A stretch of 64,000 bases of DNA from Arthrobacter ruber. Its GTDB lineage: Bacteria > Actinomycetota > Actinomycetes > Actinomycetales > Micrococcaceae. The notes under the pieces were generated by a model that worked only from the letters and a program-made list of their open reading frames with translations, did no database searches and was not told the origin of the DNA. The stretch lies in NCBI RefSeq assembly GCF_002954225.1, contig NZ_PPTH01000015.1, positions 62,001 to 126,000 on the forward strand, written 5' to 3'. Numbering within the stretch: the stretch's first letter is position 1; each line of letters begins with the position of its first letter. The translations under genes and the position numbers were made by a program. Positions 18,643 to 28,800 of the stretch are shown here, in pieces.

Positions 18643-19994
18643 TAGAGGGTGGGCGCGCCGCCGACCGTCACGGCGAACGCCAGCACGGGGCCGTCCGTCG
18701 CCCCGGCGTGGTCGGCTGCCGGACGGACGACGAGCGGCGCCTCCGACGCCGCGACGAAGGCGCTGCCGCCGCGCGGAACCATGAGGGTGGAGTTCGGGGT
18801 GTCGAGGAGGATCGGTCCGCTGACGGCCAGGACCACCACGGGCCCGTTCTGCACCACCGGCACGTGCGCGGGGGTGAGGCTCTCGCCCGCAGGCAGGGCA
18901 CTGTCCGCCCTGCCGTCGTCGGCGGCGTCACCGGACTCGCCCCGCGGACCCGCCGCGGCGTCCTCCAGGACGATGCGCTGGAGCTGGAACTCGTCGAACG
19001 GCGGGCGGTACAGCTCCTGGTCCAGGAGCGTGTACTCGGCGGCGAGCGAGGGGGGTGCGAGCGGCTCGAAGACCACGGTGGCGAGCAGTTCGGTCGTGTC
19101 GACGTGCTTGGGTGTCAGACCGCCTCGCAGGACGTTGTCCGAGGACGCCATGACCTCGATGCCCAGCCCGCGCAGGTAGGCGTGGACGTTCCCGGCCGGC
19201 AGGTACAGGGCCTCCCCGGGCCGCAGGGCCACGCGGTTGAGCAACAGGGCCACGAGGACGCCCGGGTCTCCCGGGTACTGGCCGGAGAGTTCGGTGATGG
19301 TCGCGAGATCGTCGGTGACGGAGGGCCCGGTCGCGGAAGCGTCCACCCCGGCGCGTCCGGCGGCGGCTTCGACCTCGTGGACGATCTCCTCGGACGCCTC
19401 GAGCAGCAGTGTGAAGGACCGCCGGAGCGCCTCGTCGTCACCCGAGGCGAGATGCGCGGCGACGGTGTCGAGGAGGTCGTGGGCCGGTGAGCCCGGTTCG
19501 ACGGCGGAGGCGAGGACCGAGAAGATCCCCGCCGCCTCCGGCAGGGGGCGGAACCCGCAGAGCGCCTCGAACGGGGTCAGGGCGTAGATCATCTCGGGCT
19601 TGTGGTTGCGGTCGCGGTAGTTGCGGTGCGGGGCGTCGCGGGGGACGCCGCGCTCCTCCTCGGCGTCGAACCCCGCGGCCGCCTGCTCCAGGCTCGGGTG
19701 CACCTGCAGGGACAGGGGCGTGCCGGCCGCGAGCACTTTCAGGAGGAACGGGAGCCGGTTGTCGAAGCGGTCGGCGACCGGCTCGCCGAGGAGTGCCCGC
19801 GGGTCCTCCCCGATCAGCTCGTGCAGGCCCTGCTGCCGTCCGTCGGCGCGGAGCGCCTGCGACGGCGAGTCGGGATGTGCCCCGACCCAGAGCTCCGCCT
19901 CGGGCCCGCCCGACGGCTCCCGTCCCAGCAGGTCGGCGATGGCGCTCGGCGATCCCCAGGCGTAGGGGCGGAGGGGGTTCTCGAGGAGATACAT
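18642..19994 (-). CDS. manA: Mannose-6-phosphate isomerase, class I
   Basis: Zinc-dependent isomerase linking fructose 6-phosphate to mannose 6-phosphate, the entry to GDP-mannose and polyprenyl-phosphate-mannose used by the PMT further along. The cupin core has the zinc ligands in LSLQVHPS and HKPEM and the signature near residue 280-300 (LYLPAGNVHAYLRGLGIEVMASSDN). The length of 450 residues is slightly above the usual 390-420, owing to an inserted acidic Ala/Gly-rich segment near residues 365-385. The ATG has AAGGA seven bases upstream. It follows the LCP gene in the same direction. Confidence 0.93.
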   Translation of the reverse strand: MYLLENPLRPYAWGSPSAIADLLGREPSGGPEAELWVGAHPDSPSQALRADGRQQGLHELIGEDPRALLGEPVADRFDNRLPFLLKVLAAGTPLSLQVHPSLEQAAAGFDAEEERGVPRDAPHRNYRDRNHKPEMIYALTPFEALCGFRPLPEAAGIFSVLASAVEPGSPAHDLLDTVAAHLASGDDEALRRSFTLLLEASEEIVHEVEAAAGRAGVDASATGPSVTDDLATITELSGQYPGDPGVLVALLLNRVALRPGEALYLPAGNVHAYLRGLGIEVMASSDNVLRGGLTPKHVDTTELLATVVFEPLAPPSLAAEYTLLDQELYRPPFDEFQLQRIVLEDAAAGPRGESGDAADDGRADSALPAGESLTPAHVPVVQNGPVVVLAVSGPILLDTPNSTLMVPRGGSAFVAASEAPLVVRPAADHAGATDGPVLAFAVTVGGAPTL

Positions 19995-20087
19995 CGTCGG
20001 GTCCTTCGGCTGGTCGGGCGGGCCGTCCGGACCCCGTCCGCCGGCGGGCCGGGACGGGTCAGGAGGGCAGGTGCGGGGCGGTGCGGG

Positions 20088-21662
20088 TCAGGCGGGGGAG
20101 CACTGGCCGTTGTTCGCCAGCAGGTCGCCGAGCGTCGCGTCGTCGCCGATCGTCGCCAGCTCCTGCAGGTACTCCTCGGTGACGCCGTCGCCGGTGGTCT
20201 GCGCGGGCACCGTCCCGACGAGGCCCGCGCGATCCAGCGGCAGGACCCCGTCCGCGGCGGGCTCGGCCGCCGCGAACATCCCCTGCACGCGCTCGTGGAT
20301 GAGGTCGAAGTCCGGGTAGGTCACGAAGTTCTCCGCGGGCGTGCCGAAGTCCGGAGGACCGATGGTCAGGCGCCGGGTCTCCTGCCCCTGCGCCTTCAGG
20401 CCCAGGTCCACGAAGCTCGCCAGCTGGTCCTGGGGGATGTCCGTCTCGACGATCTGCGTGCCGGCCGCCGCGATCGACTGGAAGCGCGTCAGGACGGTGG
20501 CGGGATCGAGCTGCGCGATCATCGCCTGCTGGACGCACTGCTGGCGGGCGATGCGGTCGTAGTCGGTGACGAACTCGCGGGACCTCGCGTACCAGAGGGC
20601 GTGGTAGCCGTCGAGGGTCTGGACCCCGGGCTTGATCCAGCCGTCCGGCGGATAGTGGCGGATGGGGAAGGAGCCGGGGATCTCGCCGGCGGTGATGGGC
20701 ACCCAGCCGCCCGCATCGATCCGGATACCGCCCATGGCGTCGACGAGCTGCTCGAACCCGTCCATGTCGACGAGCAGGTAGGACTGCACCTCGATGCCGA
20801 GCACGCCGCTCGCGGCGTCCATCATGGCCTCGGCCCCGGGGTCCGCCGCCCCGGGGTACAGGTCGGGGTAGTTCTGGGCCACGTCGGTGTAGAGGCTGTT
20901 GATGATGCACGGATCACCGCAGTTGTAACCGTCGGGGTAGGGCTCCCAGAGGGGGGAGTCCTCGGAGAACTGCGCGTTCTGGAAGTTGCGGGGGATGCTG
21001 AAGGTGACGGTCGCGCCGGTCTCGGCGTCGACGCTGATCACGGAGATGCTGTCGGGACGGCGGCCGGTGCGGTCCTCGCCGGCGTCGCCGCCCATGAGCA
21101 GGAAGTTGTACCGTCCGTCCACGGGGTCGAACGCGGGGCCGGACTGGAAGATCGAGCCCACCGTCGAGCGGCCGACACCCAGCACATAGGCGCCGTAGGC
21201 GAGCGATCCGCTGGTGAGGACCATCAGGAGCGCCAGGGTGCCGGCCACGAGCGGCCGGACACCGCGATCGAGCAACGGCATCCTGATGAGGCGGAGGGTG
21301 TTGACGAAGAGCAGTGCCCAGGCCAGCGCGATCCCGAGGAGCGCGACGATCAGCGCGAGCGACCACCAGCGGTGGGTCACGACGCCGACCGCGAGCGTGC
21401 GGTTGGTCAGCGCGAGGACGAGCCCGAGGAGCAGGAGCGCCCAGCACGCGAACGTGGTCCTGAGCGCACGGCGACCGAGCCGGCGGTCGCCCGCGACCAC
21501 CTGGGCGGAACCGGGCAGGACGAGCGTCATGGCGAGCAGGACGAAGGCGCGCTTGGTGCGCACCTCGGGCGACGCGGTCTGCGGGTGGCGGACGGGATCG
21601 GTCAGTCCGGCAATGGTGCTGCCGGTGCTGCCGGCATCGCTGATGCGGGTGCCGGTGATCAT
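20088..21662 (-). CDS. LytR-CpsA-Psr (LCP) family glycopolymer transferase
   Basis: LCP proteins move undecaprenyl-linked polymers onto peptidoglycan (arabinogalactan or teichoic-type polymers). The 524-residue protein has a hydrophilic start, then four hydrophobic segments between residues 40 and 170 instead of the usual single anchor. The extracellular LCP domain follows, with [13 protein letters not shown], the [15 protein letters not shown] segment, IPRNFQ, and the later [26 protein letters not shown]. The ATG overlaps the purE stop (ATGA), so translation is coupled to purE. Confidence 0.9.
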   Translation of the reverse strand: MITGTRISDAGSTGSTIAGLTDPVRHPQTASPEVRTKRAFVLLAMTLVLPGSAQVVAGDRRLGRRALRTTFACWALLLLGLVLALTNRTLAVGVVTHRWWSLALIVALLGIALAWALLFVNTLRLIRMPLLDRGVRPLVAGTLALLMVLTSGSLAYGAYVLGVGRSTVGSIFQSGPAFDPVDGRYNFLLMGGDAGEDRTGRRPDSISVISVDAETGATVTFSIPRNFQNAQFSEDSPLWEPYPDGYNCGDPCIINSLYTDVAQNYPDLYPGAADPGAEAMMDAASGVLGIEVQSYLLVDMDGFEQLVDAMGGIRIDAGGWVPITAGEIPGSFPIRHYPPDGWIKPGVQTLDGYHALWYARSREFVTDYDRIARQQCVQQAMIAQLDPATVLTRFQSIAAAGTQIVETDIPQDQLASFVDLGLKAQGQETRRLTIGPPDFGTPAENFVTYPDFDLIHERVQGMFAAAEPAADGVLPLDRAGLVGTVPAQTTGDGVTEEYLQELATIGDDATLGDLLANNGQCSPA

Positions 21663-22189
21663 GCGTCCTCCGCAGTCGATGCCGCGATGGACGCGCGCAG
21701 GGCGGCGCCCTTGTTCTCCGCGGTCCGACGGAGGGCGCCGGAGAACTCGACGAGCTGCGCGCGGAGCGCCGCCGCCTGCCCGTCGGTGCCGGCGGCGAGC
21801 ATGCGGACGGCGAGGAGCCCGGCGTTGCGGGCGCCGCCGATGGAGACGGTGGCCACGGGGATGCCCGCGGGCATCTGGACGATCGAGAGCAGCGAGTCCA
21901 TGCCGTCGAGGTGGCGCAGGGGGACGGGGACGCCGATCACGGGCAGCGGGGTCACGGAGGCGAGCATGCCCGGGAGATGTGCCGCTCCGCCGGCGCCGGC
22001 GATGATCACACGCAGGCCGCGCTCGTGCGCCGTCGTGCCGTACTCGATCATGGCGGTCGGCATGCGGTGGGCCGACACGACGTCGGCCTCGTAGGGGATC
22101 GAGAACTCGGCCAGCGCGGCGGCTGCGGCCTCCATCACGGGCCAGTCCGAGTCCGAGCCCATCACGAGGCCTACCTGCGCGTTCGTCAC
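21659..22189 (-). CDS. purE: N5-carboxyaminoimidazole ribonucleotide mutase (class I PurE)
   Basis: Purine biosynthesis enzyme that converts N5-CAIR made by PurK into CAIR. Class I motifs are present: [15 protein letters not shown] with the catalytic His, and [12 protein letters not shown]. The 176-residue protein has an extra alanine-rich helix at the C-terminus. The GTG start overlaps the purK stop (GTGA) and its own stop overlaps the LCP start, so the three genes form one tightly coupled operon. Confidence 0.95.
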   Translation of the reverse strand: MTNAQVGLVMGSDSDWPVMEAAAAALAEFSIPYEADVVSAHRMPTAMIEYGTTAHERGLRVIIAGAGGAAHLPGMLASVTPLPVIGVPVPLRHLDGMDSLLSIVQMPAGIPVATVSIGGARNAGLLAVRMLAAGTDGQAAALRAQLVEFSGALRRTAENKGAALRASIAASTAEDA

Positions 22190-23379
22190 TGCATTCCCTT
22201 CGGTCGAACCGTGGCGGAGTCGTTCGGGGTGGTGCCGTCGCGGAGTATCGCGGCAACCCTCGAGGCCCTCGCGCGCACGGCGGCGAGCGGTTCACCCGGG
22301 GCCGCCAGTGCGTTCACATGGCCGATCTTGCGGCCCGGACGGACGTCCTTGCCGTAGAAGTGCACCTTAGCGGACGGGCCTGAGGACAACGCCGACCGGT
22401 AGGCGGCGTAGATGTCGGTGTTGGCACCGCCGAGGACGTTCTTCATCACGGTGTGCTGCCCCACCGCGTGTGTCGCGCCGAGCGGGAGGTCGAGCACCGC
22501 GCGGAGGTGCTGCTCGAACTGGCCGGTGACGGCCCCGTCCATGGTCCAGTGACCGGAATTGTGGGGACGCATGGCGAGCTCGTTGATGAGGTAGCCGACC
22601 CCCACGCCCGGCGTCTCGAACAGCTCCACCGCCATGACACCGGTGACGCCGAGGCGCTCGGCGAGCCGCAGCGCGGCCGAGGTGACGGCGTCGGCCACCT
22701 CGTCCGGCAGGTCCGGGGCGGGGGCCAGGACCTCGTTGCACACGCTGTCCACCTGGATCGACTCGACGACCGGCCAGGTCACGGCGTCGCCGGAGGGGCG
22801 CCGCGCCACGAGCACCGAGAGCTCGCGGCTGAAGGGCACGAACTGCTCGACGAGCAGGTCCCCGCCGGTGAACCAGTCCTGCGCGCCGGCGAGGCCTGCG
22901 GCGTCGCGCAGCACGAGCACGCCCTTGCCGTCGTATCCGCCGCGCGGCGTCTTCAGGACCACGGGCCATCCCGTGGCGGCCGCGAAGGCGTCGACGTCGG
23001 CAGGGGTGCGCACCGCCCGCCACGCGGGGTTGGGCAGCCCCAGGTCCTCGACCGCGCGCCGCATCACGAGCTTGTCCTGCGCGTGGCGGAGGGCCGAGGG
23101 CGAGGGGTGGATGGACACGCCGTCGCGCTCCAGGTCCTCCAGCAGATCACCCGGTACGTGCTCGTGGTCGAAGGTCAGGACGTCCACGCCCGCGGCGAAG
23201 GCGCGCAGCGTCGCGAGGTCGCGGTAGTCACCGACGTGCGAATGAGCTACGGCTGCCACCGCGGAGACGTCGGGGCCCTCCGCCAGGACGCGCAGTTCGA
23301 GACCGAGTTCGACGGCGGGTCCGGCCATCATCCGGGCGAGCTGGCCGCCGCCGATCACGCCTATCACGGGAAAAGTCAC
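22186..23379 (-). CDS. purK: N5-carboxyaminoimidazole ribonucleotide synthase
   Basis: ATP-grasp enzyme that carboxylates AIR with bicarbonate. The N-terminal [10 protein letters not shown], the ATP-grasp loop [10 protein letters not shown], the FDHEHVP segment and the C-terminal [17 protein letters not shown] are all characteristic. GTG 23379 gives 397 residues; the long upstream extension of the frame contains repeat DNA and is not coding. TACGCT (23391 to 23386) ends exactly six bases before this GTG, so the purK-purE-LCP operon probably begins with a leaderless mRNA. Confidence 0.95.
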   Translation of the reverse strand: MTFPVIGVIGGGQLARMMAGPAVELGLELRVLAEGPDVSAVAAVAHSHVGDYRDLATLRAFAAGVDVLTFDHEHVPGDLLEDLERDGVSIHPSPSALRHAQDKLVMRRAVEDLGLPNPAWRAVRTPADVDAFAAATGWPVVLKTPRGGYDGKGVLVLRDAAGLAGAQDWFTGGDLLVEQFVPFSRELSVLVARRPSGDAVTWPVVESIQVDSVCNEVLAPAPDLPDEVADAVTSAALRLAERLGVTGVMAVELFETPGVGVGYLINELAMRPHNSGHWTMDGAVTGQFEQHLRAVLDLPLGATHAVGQHTVMKNVLGGANTDIYAAYRSALSSGPSAKVHFYGKDVRPGRKIGHVNALAAPGEPLAAVRARASRVAAILRDGTTPNDSATVRPKGMQ

Positions 23380-23385
23380 CGTTAC

Positions 23386-23391
23386 AGCGTA
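23386..23391 (-). promoter_or_regulatory. -10 box TACGCT of the purK-purE-LCP operon
   Basis: TACGCT on the minus strand, six bases before the purK GTG. The tandem repeat at 23423-23476 lies about 30-85 bases upstream of it. Confidence 0.5.
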
Positions 23392-23422
23392 CCCACGGCG
23401 ACGGCGGGCCCGGCCATCGTCC

Positions 23423-23476
23423 GCGTGTTCCTGCGTGTTCCTGCATGTCCTTGCGTGTCCCGCCTCGCGTGTCCTG
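23423..23476. repeat. Five near-identical 10-bp repeats between purK and gtrA
   Basis: Units related to GCGTGTYCYT start at 23423, 23433, 23443, 23453 and 23467; the first two are identical. The 10-base period is close to one helical turn, placing every copy on the same DNA face. They lie in the 334-bp gap between the divergent purK and gtrA genes. The rest of that gap holds the purK -10 box, a TAAAAT box at 23577-23582 facing gtrA, and no ORF I can support. Confidence 0.65.
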
Positions 23477-23576
23477 CCGGTGTATCCCGTCACCTCCGGT
23501 GGACGCCGGAGCCCTTCCCGGGAAGCTCCCAGGTGCACATCCGCGACTTCCAGACCCCGCCGCGGGCCCGACCCCG

Positions 23577-23582
23577 TAAAAT
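23577..23582 (+). promoter_or_regulatory. Possible -10 box TAAAAT of gtrA
   Basis: TAAAAT in a GC-rich surrounding would start transcription near 23589 and leave a leader of about 125 bases before gtrA. No -35 match is visible. Confidence 0.4.
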
Positions 23583-23713
23583 AAGGGCGAAACACGCCAC
23601 GCAAAGGTCGGCATGGGTGGCTCGCTCAGCCGGCCCCTGTCGCGGTGCGTCCTGCACGCGCCGGGACGCCATGCCCTGCGGCGGCGTTCGCACAACGACC
23701 GCGGAGGTACGCA

Positions 23714-24280
23714 GTGGCAGGACTCATGGACAGGCTCAGGGGCCTCGCATCCCTCTTCTGGCGCGAGGTGGCGAAGTTCGGCGCGGTGGGCGGAGTGGCC
23801 TTCGTCATCGACAACGGGCTGTACTGGTACCTGATCCACGGGCCCATGAGCGGCAGCGAGGTCAAGGCGCGCTTCGTCTCGGCCGGTATCGCCACGATCT
23901 TCGCCTGGGTGGCCAACCGCTACTGGACGTTCCGCCGGCGCCGCCAGCCCAATGCCGCCCGCGAGCTCCTCATGTTCGTCTTCATCAACGTCATCGGCAT
24001 GGGTATCGCCGCCGGCTGCGTGTGGGTCGCGAAGTACGCCTTCGACGTCACCGAGCCGAGCTCCCTGTTCGTCGTCGGTATCTTCGGTACGGTGCTCGCC
24101 ACCCTGGTGCGGTTCGTGGCCTACCGCTTCTGGGTGTTCAACGTCGAGCTCGACGCCGAGCCCGAGTTCAGCCACGACCAGGAGATCCTCCACCCGGGCG
24201 GTTCGGCACGCGCGTCCGAGCCGGAAGCGCCGGCAGTGCCGGTGGGCCGGCCGGCCAGGCAGTCCCCGGCCGACCAGTAG
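23714..24280 (+). CDS. GtrA family membrane protein
   Basis: A 188-residue protein with four membrane helices and the GtrA features KFGAVGGVAFVIDNGLY, WVANRYWTF and RFVAYRFWVF. GtrA-like proteins are thought to flip or present polyprenyl-phosphate-linked sugars to the outer leaflet for GT-C enzymes. GTG 23714 has GGAGG seven bases upstream. Position among LCP, GT2 and manA genes fits a role in envelope glycosylation. The last 45 residues form a hydrophilic tail. Confidence 0.87.
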   Translation: MAGLMDRLRGLASLFWREVAKFGAVGGVAFVIDNGLYWYLIHGPMSGSEVKARFVSAGIATIFAWVANRYWTFRRRRQPNAARELLMFVFINVIGMGIAAGCVWVAKYAFDVTEPSSLFVVGIFGTVLATLVRFVAYRFWVFNVELDAEPEFSHDQEILHPGGSARASEPEAPAVPVGRPARQSPADQ

Positions 24281-24292
24281 GGCATCCGCCGG

Positions 24293-25069
<777 letters not shown>

Positions 25070-25186
25070 GATGGGCCTCTTCCGCTCGATGAAGGACTAC
25101 TTGGACGCGCCGACGAAGACAGGTAGTACGATCGGCGTGGCGGCCGTGATTCAGCGCTAGCGAATCTATATCATCCCCTCCGCCAC

Positions 25187-25216
25187 TTGACGAAAATCGA
25201 CTTACACCCGTGTAAT
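25187..25216 (+). promoter_or_regulatory. whiB: whiB promoter with overlapping palindrome
   Basis: TTGACG (25187-25192) and TGTAAT (25211-25216) with an 18-base spacer form the best sigma-70-type promoter in the window. The inverted repeat TTACAC-CC-GTGTAA (25202-25215) overlaps the -10 box. The predicted leader to the whiB ATG is about 75 bases. Confidence 0.6.
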
Positions 25217-25298
25217 TAGTCATCGGATTGGTTCCGGCAGCGGGGCGCGAGCGTCGACCCCTGCTGATGTTGGAACAGAAACACCGGAAGGGCTATCC

Positions 25299-25889
25299 AT
25301 GGGGCAGGCTGAACGCACTCACGCACGACCAGATATCGCAGCGCAGGCATCCGCCCGCTACGGCTCGAGGGGCGTTCCTGCCGACTGGTTCCTCGACCCG
25401 GCGGATCCGCTGGCAGGGGAGCGGTACCGCGAGGGAATGCGGTCCCCCCTCGAGGACCAGGCCACGGCCTTCCTGGCAGCCCACGAGGCGCTCGCTGCCC
25501 TTCCCGACATGGACGAGGGCCCCAGCAGCCTGTTCGTGCTCCCCTCCGGGAACCCCGGGTCCTACAGCATCCTGCCCGGCGTGCGCGAGGACGTGCGTCC
25601 GCCGGCTCCCACCACGCAGCCCGGCTGGACAGGTCTGCCCATCGCTCCCGGGAACGTGGACGACGACGGCGAACTGTCGTGGCAGGCCGACGCCCTGTGT
25701 GCCCAGACCGACCCCGAGGCCTTCTTCCCCGAGAAGGGCGGCTCCACCCGCGACGCGAAGAAGGTCTGCGGTGCGTGCATGGTGAAGTCCGAGTGCCTCG
25801 AGTACGCGCTGGAGAACGACGAGCGCTTCGGCATCTGGGGCGGGCTCTCCGAGCGCGAGCGGCGCAGATTGCGGAAGCGAGCAGTCTGA
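25299..25889 (+). CDS. whiB: WhiB family iron-sulfur transcriptional regulator (WhiB2-like)
   Basis: Wbl proteins carry a 4Fe-4S cluster and act with the primary sigma factor; WhiB2/WhmD types control septation. The four cluster cysteines are Cys134, Cys157, Cys160 and Cys166 (C-x22-C-x2-C-x5-C), followed by the GIWGG turn at 178-182 and a basic C-terminus (RRRLRKRAV). At 196 residues it is about twice the usual length: residues 1-125 are an unusual hydrophilic extension. GGAAGG lies about seven bases before the ATG. It is followed by a giant glycosyltransferase, as WhiB2 sits among envelope genes in mycobacteria. Confidence 0.92.
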   Translation: MGQAERTHARPDIAAQASARYGSRGVPADWFLDPADPLAGERYREGMRSPLEDQATAFLAAHEALAALPDMDEGPSSLFVLPSGNPGSYSILPGVREDVRPPAPTTQPGWTGLPIAPGNVDDDGELSWQADALCAQTDPEAFFPEKGGSTRDAKKVCGACMVKSECLEYALENDERFGIWGGLSERERRRLRKRAV

Positions 25890-28800
25890 TTCGACTGCCG
25901 CTCCGCGTCACCGCCGTTGTCGTAGCCCACAACGGCGCCGCGTATCTTCCGGAGACCCTGGAAGCGCTGCAACGCCAGACCCGCCGGGCTGACTTCTGCG
26001 TCGGCGTCGACACCGGTTCCACGGACTCCTCGGCGTCCGTCCTGCAGTTGCAGCTGCCCACCGGAAGTCCCGTGGTGGGCGCGCCGCCGCGAGCAGGCTT
26101 CGGTGCAGCGGTCCGCACCGCCGTCGCGGAGATCCCCGACCGTGGCGCCGGCGGGGACGCCCATGACTGGCTGTGGTTCCTCCACGACGACTCCGCGCCC
26201 GAACCCGGGGCGCTCGCCGAACTCCTGCTCGCCGTCGAACGCGCGCCCTCCGTGACCGTCGCCGGCGCCAAGCAGGTCGCCTGGGACGACCGCCGCGAGC
26301 TGGTGGATGTGGGACTGTCCATCAGCAGGTGGGCTGAGCGGCTCACGCTCATCGACGTGGACGAGCACGACCAGGGCCAGTACGACGCCCGCAGCGACGT
26401 CTTCGCCGTCAACTCCGCCGGCATGCTCGTGCGCCGCGACGCCTGGGACGCCCTGGATGGCTTCGACCCCGCCTTCCACGGCGTCGGCGACGACGTCGAC
26501 CTGTGCTGGCGCAACCGCCTCGCCGGGAACCGGGTGGTCGTGGTGCCGCGCGCCGTGATGTGCCACGCCACCGCGCGGCCCCACCCCGTCTCCACCCCGC
26601 ATGCCGCCCGCGCGGCCGAGGTGTACCTCCGGCTCAAGCACGCAGCGCCCTGGAACGTCCCCCTGCTCGCCGTCGGGGCCGTGCTGGGAGGACTGGCACG
26701 GCTCCTGCTCGGCCTCCTGGCCAAGGACCCGGGCCACGGCACCGGGCAGCTCCTGGGCAGCCTCGCCGGGGTGTCCCGGCCGCTGCAGCTGCTGCGCTCG
26801 AGGCGCTCCGCCGCCCGGAGCCGGCAGCGCCCGCGCTCCATCGTCCGCCCACTGATCACGTCCCGGCGGGAGGTCCGGTCGCACCGCAGGTCGGTCGTGG
26901 ATGCGTTCACCTCTCGCGGTGCCGCGGCGGGCGCCGACGGGGTGCAGGGCGCGGAGGAGTACGTCCCGTCGGGTGACAGCAACGACGACTTCGTGGCCCT
27001 CGCCACGCCCGCCCGCCTGTGGGTCGGGGCGGGTGCGCTCCTGGCCGTCGTCGTGCTCCTCACCGCGGCCCTCACGGGTCTGCACCGGCTCATCGGGGCC
27101 GGTGCCCTGGCCGGCGGTGCCCTGCTCCCGGCCGCGGGGACCCCCGCCGCCATTTGGGCCAGTGCGACGACCTGGTGGACGGGCCTCGGCACCGGAGTCG
27201 CGGCTCACGGCTCACCGTTCTCCTACGTCCTGTGGCTCCTGTCCCTGCTCGGGCTGGGGTCCGCGAACACCATGATCGTCGTCGTGGTCGTCTGCGCACT
27301 GCCGCTCGCGGGGTTGTCCGCCTGGATCGCGGCCGGGGCGCTGACCCGCTCACGCGGCCTGCGCCTCTGGGCGGCGTTCTTCTGGGGAGCGGCACCCGCC
27401 CTCCAGGTGGCACTGGGCAGCGGTCGTCTCGGTGCACTGCTCGCCCACATCCTCCTGCCCCTGGCCCTGCTCGGGATCATCCGGGCGGTCGGCGCCGGCC
27501 TCCCGTCGCGTGCCCTGCCGGAGGGGATCGTCGTCCCCGGCGTCGACGGGACGCGCAGCTGGACCGCGGGTGCCTCCGCGGGACTGGTCCTCGCGGTCGT
27601 CGCTGCGGGCGCGCCCTCCCTGCTCCCGGTGATCGTGATGAGCCTGGTGTTCGCGCTCATCGTGGGCCGACGCCGGGCGCGCACGCTGTGGTGGGCGCTC
27701 GTGCCCGTGCTGGCGCTCCACCTGCCGTACACGGTGTCCGCGGTACGCTCCCCGCGGGGGATCCTCGGCGACCCCGGCGTGCCGGTGCCCTTCGACCCGG
27801 CCGCCCCCTGGCAGCAGCTCCTCGGATTCCCGGTGTCCTTCGACCCGATGCTGCCGCCCGCCGCCGCAGGATTCCTGGGTGTCGGGCCCTGGTCGCTCGC
27901 CGTCGCCGTGCTCGTGGGCGGACCCGTCCTCCTGCTCGCCGCCGCCGCCCTGTTCCGGCCGCGCAGGAGCGGCTCGGCCGCACGCCGGTTCTGGCTGTGC
28001 GCCGTCCTGGCGCTCGCCCTCGCAGCCGCGGCGCCTGCCTTCCCGGTCGCGGTGGGTGCCGCCTCGCTCATCGGGGTGTTCCCGGGGCCGCTGGTCTCCG
28101 TCGTCTCCCTCTGCCTCCTCGCTGCCGCGCTGTCGGGACTGCCCGGACGGCCCGAGGGGTCCGCACCGACCGCTCCTGCGCGGACCGGACGCCGCGCCCT
28201 CCGCCTCGCAGGCGGGGTGGTCCTCGCCGTCGGCCCGCTGCTCGCCCTCGCCCTGTGGCTGGCTCCCGAGATCACGGGCCCGCCCGCAGTGGTCGCCGAG
28301 CCCGTGGTCATCCCGGGCAGCCCGGCCGAGGTGGCCCCTGACGCCGAACCCGGCACCAACGACTTCGGGACAGCCGTAGGCATCGGTCCCGTGCCCGAAC
28401 GCCCGCTGCCCGCCACCGCCGCAGACCGTGGGACCGGCCCCGACCGCACCCGCACGCTGGTCATCACGGTCGACGACGACGACACCGTGACGGCGTCCCT
28501 CATGCGCGGATCCGGTACCACCCTGGATGCGCTCAACCCCGTCTACACCGCACGCGCGCTGCAGGGTGGTGACCCGGTGCTCGCCGACGACACCGAGTCG
28601 GCGCGGATCCTCCGCACCACGGTCGCGGTGATCGTCGGCGCCACAGGAGCGGATCCGCGCGGCGACCTGCGCGATCTCGGCGTGGGGTTCGTCGTGCTGC
28701 AGCAGTCAGCATCGGCGGGCGACTTCCTCAGCGGTCGGATCGGTTCCGTACCGGGCCTGACCGCCGTGGGTGATACCGATGCCGGGCGCCTGTGGCGCGT

